Program-made: the position numbers and the translations under genes
Assembly (NCBI GenBank): GCA_903911305.1
Contig: CAIWDB010000016.1
Span: forward strand, 1 to 35,812
Length of the DNA: 35,812 nucleotides
Reading direction: 5' to 3'
Source: an uncultured Methylococcaceae bacterium
GTDB lineage: Bacteria > Pseudomonadota > Gammaproteobacteria > Methylococcales > Methylococcaceae
Notes under the pieces: model-generated
What the model was told of the DNA's origin: nothing
What the model saw: the letters and a program-made list of their open reading frames with translations, nothing else
The model's database searches: none
Shown: piece by piece, positions 8,994-15,735 of the stretch
How positions within the stretch are numbered: position 1 is the stretch's first letter
How the letters are laid out: each line of letters begins with the position of its first letter

Positions 8994-10525
8994 GCATCAA
9001 AGTATTTATTCCTAGGGATTCCAGCGCACTGTCTTTGGGCGCAGAAAAAACCGCCAAAGCCATCGCCGCCGAAGCCGCCAAGCGTGGATTTGACATCGAA
9101 TTGGTTCGCAATGGCTCGCGCGGTTTGTTTTACTTGGAGCCGTTGGTTGAAGTTGAAACAGCTAAAGGCCGGGTGGCTTATGGGCCTGTTCAACCCAAAG
9201 ACGTATCAGGACTTTTCGATGCCGATTTCCTCAATGGCGGTAGTCATCCGTTAAATCTGGGCTTGACCGAAGAAATTGAGTATCTGAAAAAACAGGAACG
9301 CTTAACCAATGCCCGTGTCGGCATTACCGATCCGGTTAACTTGGAGGATTATCTGGCCCATGACGGTTATAAAGGCTTGGCCAATGCATTGAAACTGACT
9401 CCAGCGGAAATCGTCAAACAAGTGACAGATTCCGGTTTGCGCGGACGCGGCGGCGCGGCCTTCCCAACTGGCATCAAATGGAACACCGTGCTGAATGCGC
9501 AAGGCGAGCAAAAATATATCGTCTGCAATGCCGACGAGGGAGACTCTGGCACTTTCTCGGATCGCATGATTATGGAAGATGACCCGTTTGTATTAGTGGA
9601 AGGCATGACCATTGCCGGTTTGGCCGTCGGTGCGACCCAAGGTTATATTTATTTGCGGGTAGAATATCCCCATGCCCACAAAAACCTCAATACGGCAATC
9701 GCTGCGGCAGAACAGGCCGGATATTTGGGAGCCAATATTTGCGGTTCCGGTAAAGCGTTTAATTTGGAAGTTCGCTTGGGTGCTGGTGCTTATGTTTGTG
9801 GTGAGGAAACTTCATTACTGGAAAGCTTGGAAGGCAAGCGTGGCCTCGTCCGTTACAAACCGCCATTACCCGCCATTAAGGGTTTATTTGGCAAACCGAC
9901 CGTTATTAACAACGTTATTTCTTTGGCTTCCGTGCCGATTATTTTGGACAAAGGCGGCGAGTATTATAAAAACTTCGGCATGGGCCGTTCTCGTGGAACC
10001 CTGCCGATTCAATTGGCCGGCAACATCAAACGCCCCGGTTTGATTGAAAAAGCCTTTGGTATCACCTTGCGGGAATTGCTCTACGACTACGGCGGCGGTT
10101 CCGCAACAGGCCGACCGATCAAAGCCGTGCAAGTGGGCGGGCCGTTAGGTTCTTTTGTGCCGGAATCGCAATTTGACACGCCCTTGGATTATGAAGCCTT
10201 CGCCGCGAATTGGGCAGTTTTAGGCCACGGCGGTGTGGTGGTATTCGACGACACCGTGAATATGGCAACTATGGCCCGTTATGCGATGGAGTTCTGCGCC
10301 ATCGAATCCTGCGGCAAATGCACCCCCTGCCGCATCGGTTCGACTCGCGGCGTGGAAGTCATGGACAAGATCATCAATAATCAAGATAGGGCGAAGAATA
10401 TTGCCTTGTTGAGGGATTTAAGCGATGTCATGTTGAATAGCTCGCTCTGTGCCTTGGGCGGCATGACGCCTTATCCAGTATTGAGCGCGTTGAACCATTT
10501 TCCGGGGGATTTTGGGGTGGAATGA
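8990..10525 (+). CDS. fdsB: NAD-dependent formate dehydrogenase beta subunit
   Basis: The product has 511 residues and is NuoF-like. It carries FMN, a [4Fe-4S] cluster and the NAD site. An N-terminal NuoE-like thioredoxin-fold domain covers about residues 1-100. The NADH/FMN motifs are GLRGRGGAAFPTG (149-161) and GAGAYVCGEETSLLESLEG (264-282). The cluster ligands are C441, C444, C447 and C487 (ESCGKCTPC and SLCALGG). In most fds operons fdsA follows directly, but here it lies 5.2 kb further downstream. Confidence 0.95.
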   Translation: MSIKVFIPRDSSALSLGAEKTAKAIAAEAAKRGFDIELVRNGSRGLFYLEPLVEVETAKGRVAYGPVQPKDVSGLFDADFLNGGSHPLNLGLTEEIEYLKKQERLTNARVGITDPVNLEDYLAHDGYKGLANALKLTPAEIVKQVTDSGLRGRGGAAFPTGIKWNTVLNAQGEQKYIVCNADEGDSGTFSDRMIMEDDPFVLVEGMTIAGLAVGATQGYIYLRVEYPHAHKNLNTAIAAAEQAGYLGANICGSGKAFNLEVRLGAGAYVCGEETSLLESLEGKRGLVRYKPPLPAIKGLFGKPTVINNVISLASVPIILDKGGEYYKNFGMGRSRGTLPIQLAGNIKRPGLIEKAFGITLRELLYDYGGGSATGRPIKAVQVGGPLGSFVPESQFDTPLDYEAFAANWAVLGHGGVVVFDDTVNMATMARYAMEFCAIESCGKCTPCRIGSTRGVEVMDKIINNQDRAKNIALLRDLSDVMLNSSLCALGGMTPYPVLSALNHFPGDFGVE

Positions 10526-10537
10526 TAGGAGTACAAC

Positions 10538-10912
10538 ATGGGGTTTGTCCATGCCGATTTGACTTTGAAAAACCCCCGCACCGAAGCCGAAATGCAAGTC
10601 CGGGCGATGGTTGACAGTGGGGCATTATTATTATGTATCCCGCAACATGTCGCTTTGCAACTTCAGTTGGAGGAATTGGAAAAACGCGAAGTAACTTTGA
10701 CTGACGGCAAACGTCAATTAGTGCCTTATGTCGGCCCTTTGCAAGTGCAATTCGCCAACCGCCGTTGTTTCACTGGGGCGTTGGTTTTAGGGGATGAAAC
10801 CTTGCTCGGCGCAGTGCCAATGGAAGATTTGGATGTGCTGGTTGATTTGGCTATGCAACGCCTGATTGTCAACCCGGACAGCCCGAATATCGCCGTTGCG
10901 CCGGTGAAATAA
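10538..10912 (+). CDS. clan AA aspartic protease-like protein
   Basis: The product has 124 residues. The N-terminal part reads VRAMVDSGALLLCIP, with the DSGA motif of retropepsin-like (clan AA) aspartic protease domains in which one chain supplies one aspartate of a dimeric site. No signal peptide is visible. A good ribosome site TAGGAG stands 7 bases before the ATG. The gene starts 12 bases after fdsB and may be read from the same promoter. Such small proteins are often found near toxin-antitoxin genes, but the role is unknown. Confidence 0.7.
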   Translation: MGFVHADLTLKNPRTEAEMQVRAMVDSGALLLCIPQHVALQLQLEELEKREVTLTDGKRQLVPYVGPLQVQFANRRCFTGALVLGDETLLGAVPMEDLDVLVDLAMQRLIVNPDSPNIAVAPVK

Positions 10913-10925
10913 GGAATTCCACAAA

Positions 10926-11186
10926 ATGCCCTATGTCTCGATGTTTTTCGGTATCATCATTAGAATGTTTCATAATGAGCATAACCCTCCTCATTTTCAT
11001 GCTGAATATCAAGGGCAAAAGGGTTTGTTTGATTTTGATGGAAACCTACTGAGAGGCAATATGAAATCCAATACTGCAAAGAAGCTTATCCGAGAATGGG
11101 CATTGCTGCATAAGGAAGAATTGCAGGGTAATTGGAACAAAGCCGCACATGGCAAGCAGATAGATAGAATAGAGCCGTTAAACTAA
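10926..11186 (+). CDS. DUF4160 protein
   Basis: The product has 86 residues. MPYVSMFFGIIIRMF, then HNPPHFHAEYQGQKGLFDF, then AKKLIREWALLHKEEL match the DUF4160 pattern, whose members usually sit beside DUF2442 genes, as here. The pair is often thought to act as a toxin-antitoxin-like module, with no proven mechanism that I know. AAGGA stands before the start codon. Confidence 0.85.
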   Translation: MPYVSMFFGIIIRMFHNEHNPPHFHAEYQGQKGLFDFDGNLLRGNMKSNTAKKLIREWALLHKEELQGNWNKAAHGKQIDRIEPLN

Positions 11187-11200
11187 CAAAGGTGAAAACT

Positions 11201-11443
11201 ATGGATTACTTACCTGTGGTGATAGATGCAACCTACTTGGAAAATTACAAAATCAAAGTCGCTTTTGACAATGGCGAAGAAAAAATTGCCGACTGTGAAA
11301 AATGGCTGAAAGGGGAAATATTTGAACCATTGAAGGACAAAAACTATTTTCAACGGTTTTTCGTTGATGGTTGGTCTATCTCTTGGCCGAATGGCGCTGA
11401 TATTGACCCGGAAACTTTATACGAAGAAAGCGAACCATCCTAG
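11201..11443 (+). CDS. DUF2442 protein
   Basis: The product has 80 residues from the ATG at 11201. This start has AAAGGTG at a good distance; the GTG at 11192 is part of that ribosome site. The pattern VVIDATYLENYKIKVAFDNG and ISWPNGADIDPETLYEE is typical of DUF2442. It follows the DUF4160 gene with a 14-base gap and is probably its partner. Confidence 0.87.
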   Translation: MDYLPVVIDATYLENYKIKVAFDNGEEKIADCEKWLKGEIFEPLKDKNYFQRFFVDGWSISWPNGADIDPETLYEESEPS

Positions 11444-11468
11444 TTGATGGAGGGAATCAGCCTGTTAT

Positions 11469-11502
11469 TGATCGTTCCTACGCTCCGGCTTGGGAACGAT
11501 CA
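11469..11502. repeat. REP-like palindrome
   Basis: Arms TGATCGTTCC (11469-11478) and GGAACGATCA (11493-11502) are perfect inverted copies around a 14-base centre. The inner text GGCTTGGGAACG links it to the larger repeat family at 12584-12689 and 33844-33947. It lies between the DUF2442 gene and the SUMF1 gene and could also act as a transcription stop. Confidence 0.7.
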
Positions 11503-11529
11503 AACCTAAACTAAACCGAGAGAACCTCG

Positions 11530-12576
11530 ATGAAAACCGCCCACCGCATTGCACTGGCACTGGCACTGTCGCTGTTGACGACCTGGGCCTTGGCCTACCT
11601 GCCGGATGAAGAGCCCGTGCCCGCTCCTCCCAAGCCTGAACACAAAGTAAGGCCCATACCTGCACCTGTGCCGAAACAGCACCACGCCCCGCGCCACTCG
11701 ACACAGCAAACGGATAAAGACGGGGGCAGAGTTGAAGTGCTACGCCACACAGGGGGTAAAACCTTCAGCGACTGCGGCGACTGTCCTGAAATGGTCAGGA
11801 TTCCTGGCGGTAAGTTTATGATGGGTTCGTCCTCGTCGGAGCAGGACAGCCAAGCCGACGAGAAGCCATACCATTCGGTGAGGGTGGACAGTTTCGCTAT
11901 CGGCAAATACGAGGTGACCAAAGAGCAGTATGCGGCATTTGTGGACAAGACGGGCTATGCAGGCGGCGGTGATTGTTATACTTGGAACGGTTCGAAATGG
12001 GGGAAGCAAGCGGGGGCGGATTGGCGCAATCTTGGCTACTCGCAGGCTCGCACCCAGCCGGTGGTGTGCGTGAGTCTGCAAGACGCGGAAGCCTACGCCC
12101 GCTGGCTGAGCGGGAAGACCGGCAAGCACTACCGGCTGCCGACCGAGGCGGAATGGGAATACGCGGCGCGAGCGGGGACGGACACGACGCGGTATTGGGG
12201 TGACGGCCCGAATCAGGCTTGTCGTTATGCCAATGTGGCCGATGAAACGGGTCAGCAAAAATTTAATTGGGAAAGCTCGTATATTCACCATTGCGCAGAT
12301 GGCTATGTCCACACCGCGCCGGTAGGCAGTTTCAGCCCCAACCGTTTCGGCCTGTATGACATGATGGGGAATGTGCGGGAGTGGACGTGCTCGGCTTACA
12401 CCGAGAGAGGCTATGACGGCAGCGAAATATCATGCATAGATGATGTCACTTCCCGCCGGGTCTATCGGGGCGGATCTTGGGCCAGCGAGCCGGCCCACGT
12501 TCGCTCGGCCGACCGCTATGGGTTTGACCCCGCTGACCGCGACGTTGGCCGGGGGTTCCGTCTCCTCCAAGACTGA
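11530..12576 (+). CDS. secreted SUMF1-domain (formylglycine-generating enzyme-like) protein
   Basis: The product has 348 residues. A signal peptide covers about residues 1-22 (IALALALSLLTTWALA). A proline-rich linker of about 55 residues follows. The SUMF1 fold (a C-type lectin variant) begins near PEMVRIPGGKFMMGS and ends with RVYRGGSW and GFRLLQD. The core signs YEVTKEQYAAF, YRLPTEAEWEYAARAG and YDMMGNVREWT are all present. Proteins of this group may be sulfatase activators, or non-enzymatic binding domains; the residues that decide this were not checked. Its GC content is higher than that of its neighbours. The last 35 residues have the layout of a variable region used by diversity-generating retroelements. 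REP palindromes follow the stop directly. Confidence 0.85.
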   Translation: MKTAHRIALALALSLLTTWALAYLPDEEPVPAPPKPEHKVRPIPAPVPKQHHAPRHSTQQTDKDGGRVEVLRHTGGKTFSDCGDCPEMVRIPGGKFMMGSSSSEQDSQADEKPYHSVRVDSFAIGKYEVTKEQYAAFVDKTGYAGGGDCYTWNGSKWGKQAGADWRNLGYSQARTQPVVCVSLQDAEAYARWLSGKTGKHYRLPTEAEWEYAARAGTDTTRYWGDGPNQACRYANVADETGQQKFNWESSYIHHCADGYVHTAPVGSFSPNRFGLYDMMGNVREWTCSAYTERGYDGSEISCIDDVTSRRVYRGGSWASEPAHVRSADRYGFDPADRDVGRGFRLLQD

Positions 12577-12583
12577 TTTGGCT

Positions 12584-12692
12584 GGTTCCCAAGCTCCAGC
12601 TTGGGAACCCATGTATTGCAAGCTCTGCTTGGTGGTTTCTCTGGAAGCTGGAGCTTCAAAAGCCGCATTCCCAAGCTGGAGCTTGGGAACGA
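12584..12692. repeat. REP-like palindrome cluster
   Basis: Three palindromes in a row: GGTTCCCAAGCT/AGCTTGGGAACC (12584-12609), GAAGCT/AGCTTC (12644-12657) and TTCCCAAGCT/AGCTTGGGAA (12668-12689). All have centres of only 2 bases. The group follows the SUMF1 gene at once and runs almost into the next small gene. Confidence 0.85.
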
Positions 12693-12715
12693 GCAAACGA
12701 GCAATAGGTTATATA

Positions 12716-12955
12716 TTGGCTATAAAATTCGTTGTCTGTCTCGACAAGCAAGACTTAGGGGATTTTTCCAACGTAGATATTACTGTGGGTCGGGTTTATG
12801 AACTTGTCGAAGAAAATGCTGGCAATGACATGATGCGGATTATTGACGAATCGGGCGAAGATTATCTTTATCCATCATCTTGGTTCGCGACTATAGTGTT
12901 AGGCGATTCCACAGCCATACGGCTTCATGATGCTTTGACAAGGCTTTCAGTTTGA
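12716..12955 (+). CDS. small hypothetical protein
   Basis: The product has 79 residues from the TTG at 12716. It reads AIKFVVCLDKQD, then ITVGRVYELVEE, then MMRIIDESGEDYLYPSSWF. This recalls a widespread small family built around IGKVYEV and RIIDESGEDYLYP, of unknown function. No ATG is in frame near the start, and the ribosome site is weak. The REP cluster ends just before it, so the original 5' end may have been replaced by repeat sequence. Confidence 0.6.
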   Translation: MAIKFVVCLDKQDLGDFSNVDITVGRVYELVEENAGNDMMRIIDESGEDYLYPSSWFATIVLGDSTAIRLHDALTRLSV

Positions 12956-12997
12956 TTCAGCGGAACTTGGGAACGAACACAAAATCGAGGTTGGAAT

Positions 12998-13168
12998 ATG
13001 AAGTCTGAATTCACAGCAATTGTTAAACAAGACGGTGATTGGTGGCTAGGTTGGGTCGAAGAAGTCCCCTGTGCCAATGCGCAGGAAAAGACCAAGGAAG
13101 AATTACTGATTAGCCTTAGAGAAGCCGCAGCAGATATTCTGGAATTAAGGCGTAAGCAAGCTATCTGA
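12998..13168 (+). CDS. HicB-like small protein
   Basis: The product has 56 residues: KSEFTAIVKQDGDWW, then WVEEVP, NAQEKTKEELLISLREA and DILELRRKQAI. This is the partial RNase H-like fold of HicB antitoxins without the DNA-binding tail. No hicA toxin gene is next to it. GAGG stands 7 bases before the ATG. A near copy with a damaged 3' half lies at 14481-14636. Confidence 0.75.
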   Translation: MKSEFTAIVKQDGDWWLGWVEEVPCANAQEKTKEELLISLREAAADILELRRKQAI

Positions 13169-13219
13169 ACAAAAAGCAAATAATATTGGTAAGCATGAAA
13201 TCAACGGTGGTTAAGCAAA

Positions 13220-13441
13220 ATGGCACATCAAACATTAATTTATATACCTGATGAATTGCTCATCGAATTGTCTCAATGGACACCCGACCTTAACGAGCAG
13301 TCGAATATTATTGCCGAAGCCTTGCGTAACTTTTTCGCAACGCACAAGAAAAGTTCTGACGATTTAGACAAAATCAATGCTTTTGCCGATGAATTAAACC
13401 AAGAAGCTGAGGATGTTCTCGATTATCAGGTGATGCCTTGA
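13220..13441 (+). CDS. ribbon-helix-helix antitoxin-like protein
   Basis: The product has 73 residues. LIYIPDELLIELSQWTPD and QSNIIAEALRNFFATH fit a ribbon-helix-helix DNA-binding domain. The acidic second half is typical of the toxin-binding part of an antitoxin. Its stop overlaps the start of a MazF-like remnant, the normal layout of an antitoxin-toxin operon, so it is very likely the antitoxin of a now broken MazF system. Confidence 0.78.
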   Translation: MAHQTLIYIPDELLIELSQWTPDLNEQSNIIAEALRNFFATHKKSSDDLDKINAFADELNQEAEDVLDYQVMP

Positions 13442-13566
13442 AGAGAGGCGATTTGTACCGTGTGGCTCATTCTCTGGCGCGTGACCCAAAGAGATCAAGG
13501 GTTTTTGTAAAAGAATTGAATGAGGCAATAAAGCTTGCATTAAGCATTGATATTTTTCAAAGTTAA
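13438..13566 (+). pseudogene. MazF/PemK-type toxin with large internal in-frame deletion
   Basis: The frame from the TTG at 13438 gives 42 residues. KRGDLYRVAHSLARDPKRSRVFV is the usual N-terminus of a PemK/MazF endoribonuclease. It is joined directly to KELNEAIKLALSID, which resembles the last helix of the same proteins. The middle, about 60-70 residues with most of the beta-barrel, is absent. The frame is kept across the joint. It overlaps the antitoxin gene by 4 bases. A toxin activity is not expected. Confidence 0.75.
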
Positions 13567-13599
13567 AAAAGCTAATAAACATGTAATGTAATGTAGATA

Positions 13600-14409
13600 A
13601 TGATCCGTTATCGTTATTTTATTCTTTTATTACTCGCACTGCATACTTCATTTGCACCAGCCCAAGAGCAGTGGTTACTGTCCTACCAAGGAAAGTCTGC
13701 CAACGAATTTATTTGGGACAAGCGCACGGTTGGCCTGATTAAATCAACCATTCCGAATCATTTATCAGGCAAGCTGTTGGACGGCTTGGGTGGCCCTCCT
13801 GACCCTGTCCGTATATCAGAGAATCGCTACTTTTCAACCTCGGCTTGCAAACCTCATGAATGCTTCACTAAATCTTTCTACTGGTATGACATGCACACTG
13901 GAAAATCCATCGGGGCTATTTTGAATGATGGGGGTAGGCTTTCCATCTCTTCCAACAATATTAATGCCAACGACATTCCAAAATCAGCGATTGGCGATTT
14001 ACGTCGCTGGCTGTCGGAAATCGACAAAACTCCAACGCAAGTCAACTTTGTACCCAGTCATGGAAAGTATATTCGGCTTCAAGCAATAGACTTTCAGCCT
14101 TTTGAGAAATTTCAACCCACTGCCAATGGCCCTAGCTTCGATTGCCATAAAGCAAATACTAAAATAGAAGACCTCATTTGCAAAAACCCTGAACTATCAA
14201 GAGTTGACCTTGAACTTCACACGCTATATAACAATATTTATTATGCAAATTCAACGCTTCCTGCTAGGAGTCAGTTATCGATATTTCAGAGAAACTGGCT
14301 TCGCTCCAGAGACGCATCATGCAATAATGCCGACAACATAGAAGCCTGTTTAATGGATAACTATAAATTGCAAAAAAATGCTTTGATGCATTGGCTCCCA
14401 CATCAATAG
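13600..14409 (+). CDS. secreted DUF1311 (LprI-like) protein
   Basis: The product has 269 residues with a signal peptide (FILLLLALHTSFAPAQ, cleaved near residue 21), so it is exported to the periplasm. The C-terminal 90 residues hold the DUF1311 pattern: FDCHKANTKIEDLICKNPEL, a helix with DLELHTLY and FQRNWLRSRDASC, and a last cysteine in EACLMDNY. Four cysteines probably form two disulfides. The first 150 residues match no family that I recognise. DUF1311 domains include the lysozyme inhibitor LprI of mycobacteria, but a similar role here is speculative. Confidence 0.75.
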   Translation: MIRYRYFILLLLALHTSFAPAQEQWLLSYQGKSANEFIWDKRTVGLIKSTIPNHLSGKLLDGLGGPPDPVRISENRYFSTSACKPHECFTKSFYWYDMHTGKSIGAILNDGGRLSISSNNINANDIPKSAIGDLRRWLSEIDKTPTQVNFVPSHGKYIRLQAIDFQPFEKFQPTANGPSFDCHKANTKIEDLICKNPELSRVDLELHTLYNNIYYANSTLPARSQLSIFQRNWLRSRDASCNNADNIEACLMDNYKLQKNALMHWLPHQ

Positions 14410-14480
14410 CGTGGCAAGATGATTAAATACTTGTATTCCAGAATATTAACCAATGAACCAAAAATTGAACAATTGTCATT

Positions 14481-14636
14481 ATGAAAACCAAATTCACAGC
14501 AATTGTTAAACAGGACGGCGATTGCTGGTTCGGTTGGGTCGAAGAAATTCCCGGCGTGAATGCGCAGGAGATATCAAAGGAAGAATTGCTGACAAGCCCA
14601 AGAATCGTTTTTCCAAATTCAGACAAGTTTATGTAG
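14481..14636 (+). pseudogene. truncated second copy of the HicB-like gene
   Basis: The 51-residue frame begins KTKFTAIVKQDGDCWFGW and continues EEIPGVNAQEISKEELL, nearly the same as the gene at 12998-13168. After LLTS the similarity ends and the frame runs into unrelated sequence before stopping 5 bases before the next gene. The normal helix ending (REAAADILELRR) is lost. This looks like a duplication whose 3' half was replaced when the downstream methyltransferase gene was joined to it. Confidence 0.7.
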
Positions 14637-14641
14637 ATAAT

Positions 14642-15538
14642 ATGAAAAGTCCGGTAATTGACAAATATGAGGCATGGGAATCTGTACGGCGTTCGCATCA
14701 AGCAGGAGTATTCGACACGAATGTATTGCGTACCATAGAATCTTTGTTGCCTCAGCGGGTGGAGAACAGCGCGGAAACGGGTTGTGGCAAATCAACCATA
14801 TTATTTTCCAATATCTCAGATCATCATACCGTTTTCGCGTTGAATGACAGAGATGCAGGGGAAGGCTCTTCAGTGTTGTTTTATGAGGAATGCCCGCTAA
14901 CTCGCATGGATCGGATCACATTCATTGCTGGCCCGACTCAACAAACATTACCCGCGTTTGACCAATTTCGCCCACTAGACCTTCTACTTATTGATGGACC
15001 CCATGGATTTCCGTTTCCAGAGTTGGAGTACTACTATTTCTACCCGCATCTGCGTCCGGGCGCGTTGCTCATTCTGGATGATGTGCAAATTCCAACCATT
15101 GGCCGCCTTGCCGACTTTTTGGCTGAAGACGAGATGTTCGAAACTGTTGATTTGGTGGAAGGCACGGCAATATTCAGACGCACCGACGCACCAACATTCG
15201 ACCCGCTCCAAGACGGGTGGTGGACCCAACGCTACAACCGTCGGCGAGTTTCGTCCAAACGGGATATATTTCTCCCGAGTGAATCAGTCACCGACCACTT
15301 CACCGAACAGCATCTCGATTGCCGCTTGCATGAAGGTGAAGGTTTTGAAGATCATCAGAACAAGACTCTTAACGAACAAATCGAGCGTTTAAATATCACC
15401 CTCGGCAAACGCGATGAAGAAATTGTTAATCTTAGAAAAGAGATTGATGCCGCCAATTCGACATTAAATCAGCTATTCTCCAGTTCTTCATGGCGAATCA
15501 CAGCTCCAATAAGACAGTTCATGGGGTGGTTGCGTTAG
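14642..15538 (+). CDS. class I SAM-dependent methyltransferase with C-terminal coiled coil
   Basis: The product has 298 residues from the ATG at 14642; the frame is open further upstream only as a shadow in the HicB-like remnant. The fold begins at ENSAETGCGKSTILFSN (SAM loop), then LLLIDGPHGFPFPELEYYY and GALLILDDVQIPT, as in Methyltransf_24 type proteins. Residues about 235-280 form a coiled coil (QIERLNITLGKRDEEIVNL). It ends with SSSSWRITAPIRQFMGWLR, a tail often seen on glycan-biosynthesis enzymes. The substrate is probably a sugar or glycan, by analogy. Confidence 0.78.
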   Translation: MKSPVIDKYEAWESVRRSHQAGVFDTNVLRTIESLLPQRVENSAETGCGKSTILFSNISDHHTVFALNDRDAGEGSSVLFYEECPLTRMDRITFIAGPTQQTLPAFDQFRPLDLLLIDGPHGFPFPELEYYYFYPHLRPGALLILDDVQIPTIGRLADFLAEDEMFETVDLVEGTAIFRRTDAPTFDPLQDGWWTQRYNRRRVSSKRDIFLPSESVTDHFTEQHLDCRLHEGEGFEDHQNKTLNEQIERLNITLGKRDEEIVNLRKEIDAANSTLNQLFSSSSWRITAPIRQFMGWLR

Positions 15539-15735
15539 ACACCAATGAATATACACCTAATCTATTGAATTCGATTGGAGCGTCAAGGCTTGCCTTGCCT
15601 TGACGGGCAAAGCGATCTTTGCCATTCTGTTCAAAATATTAATAAAATAGGCAGGCCGGTGGGAGTCCGTGTCGAAATTAACGGTCAAAGCGGTTAACGC
15701 CGCTGTTTAACCAATCAACAGAAAGAGGTAAGTTT
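15539..15735. promoter_or_regulatory. hairpin and possible fdsA promoter
   Basis: A hairpin with arms CGTCAAGGC (15581-15589) and GCCTTGACG (15597-15605) could end transcription from upstream, although no T-run follows. A possible promoter TTGCCA (15619-15624) and TAAAAT (15643-15648) with an 18-base spacer would let fdsA be transcribed by itself. The long leader and an AGAGGT ribosome site lead to the fdsA ATG. Confidence 0.45.

Noticed and set aside
12584-12692. Possible CRISPR array from repeated TTCCCAAGCT units
   Set aside because: The units are palindromes in both directions, with uneven distances and no even spacers or cas genes.
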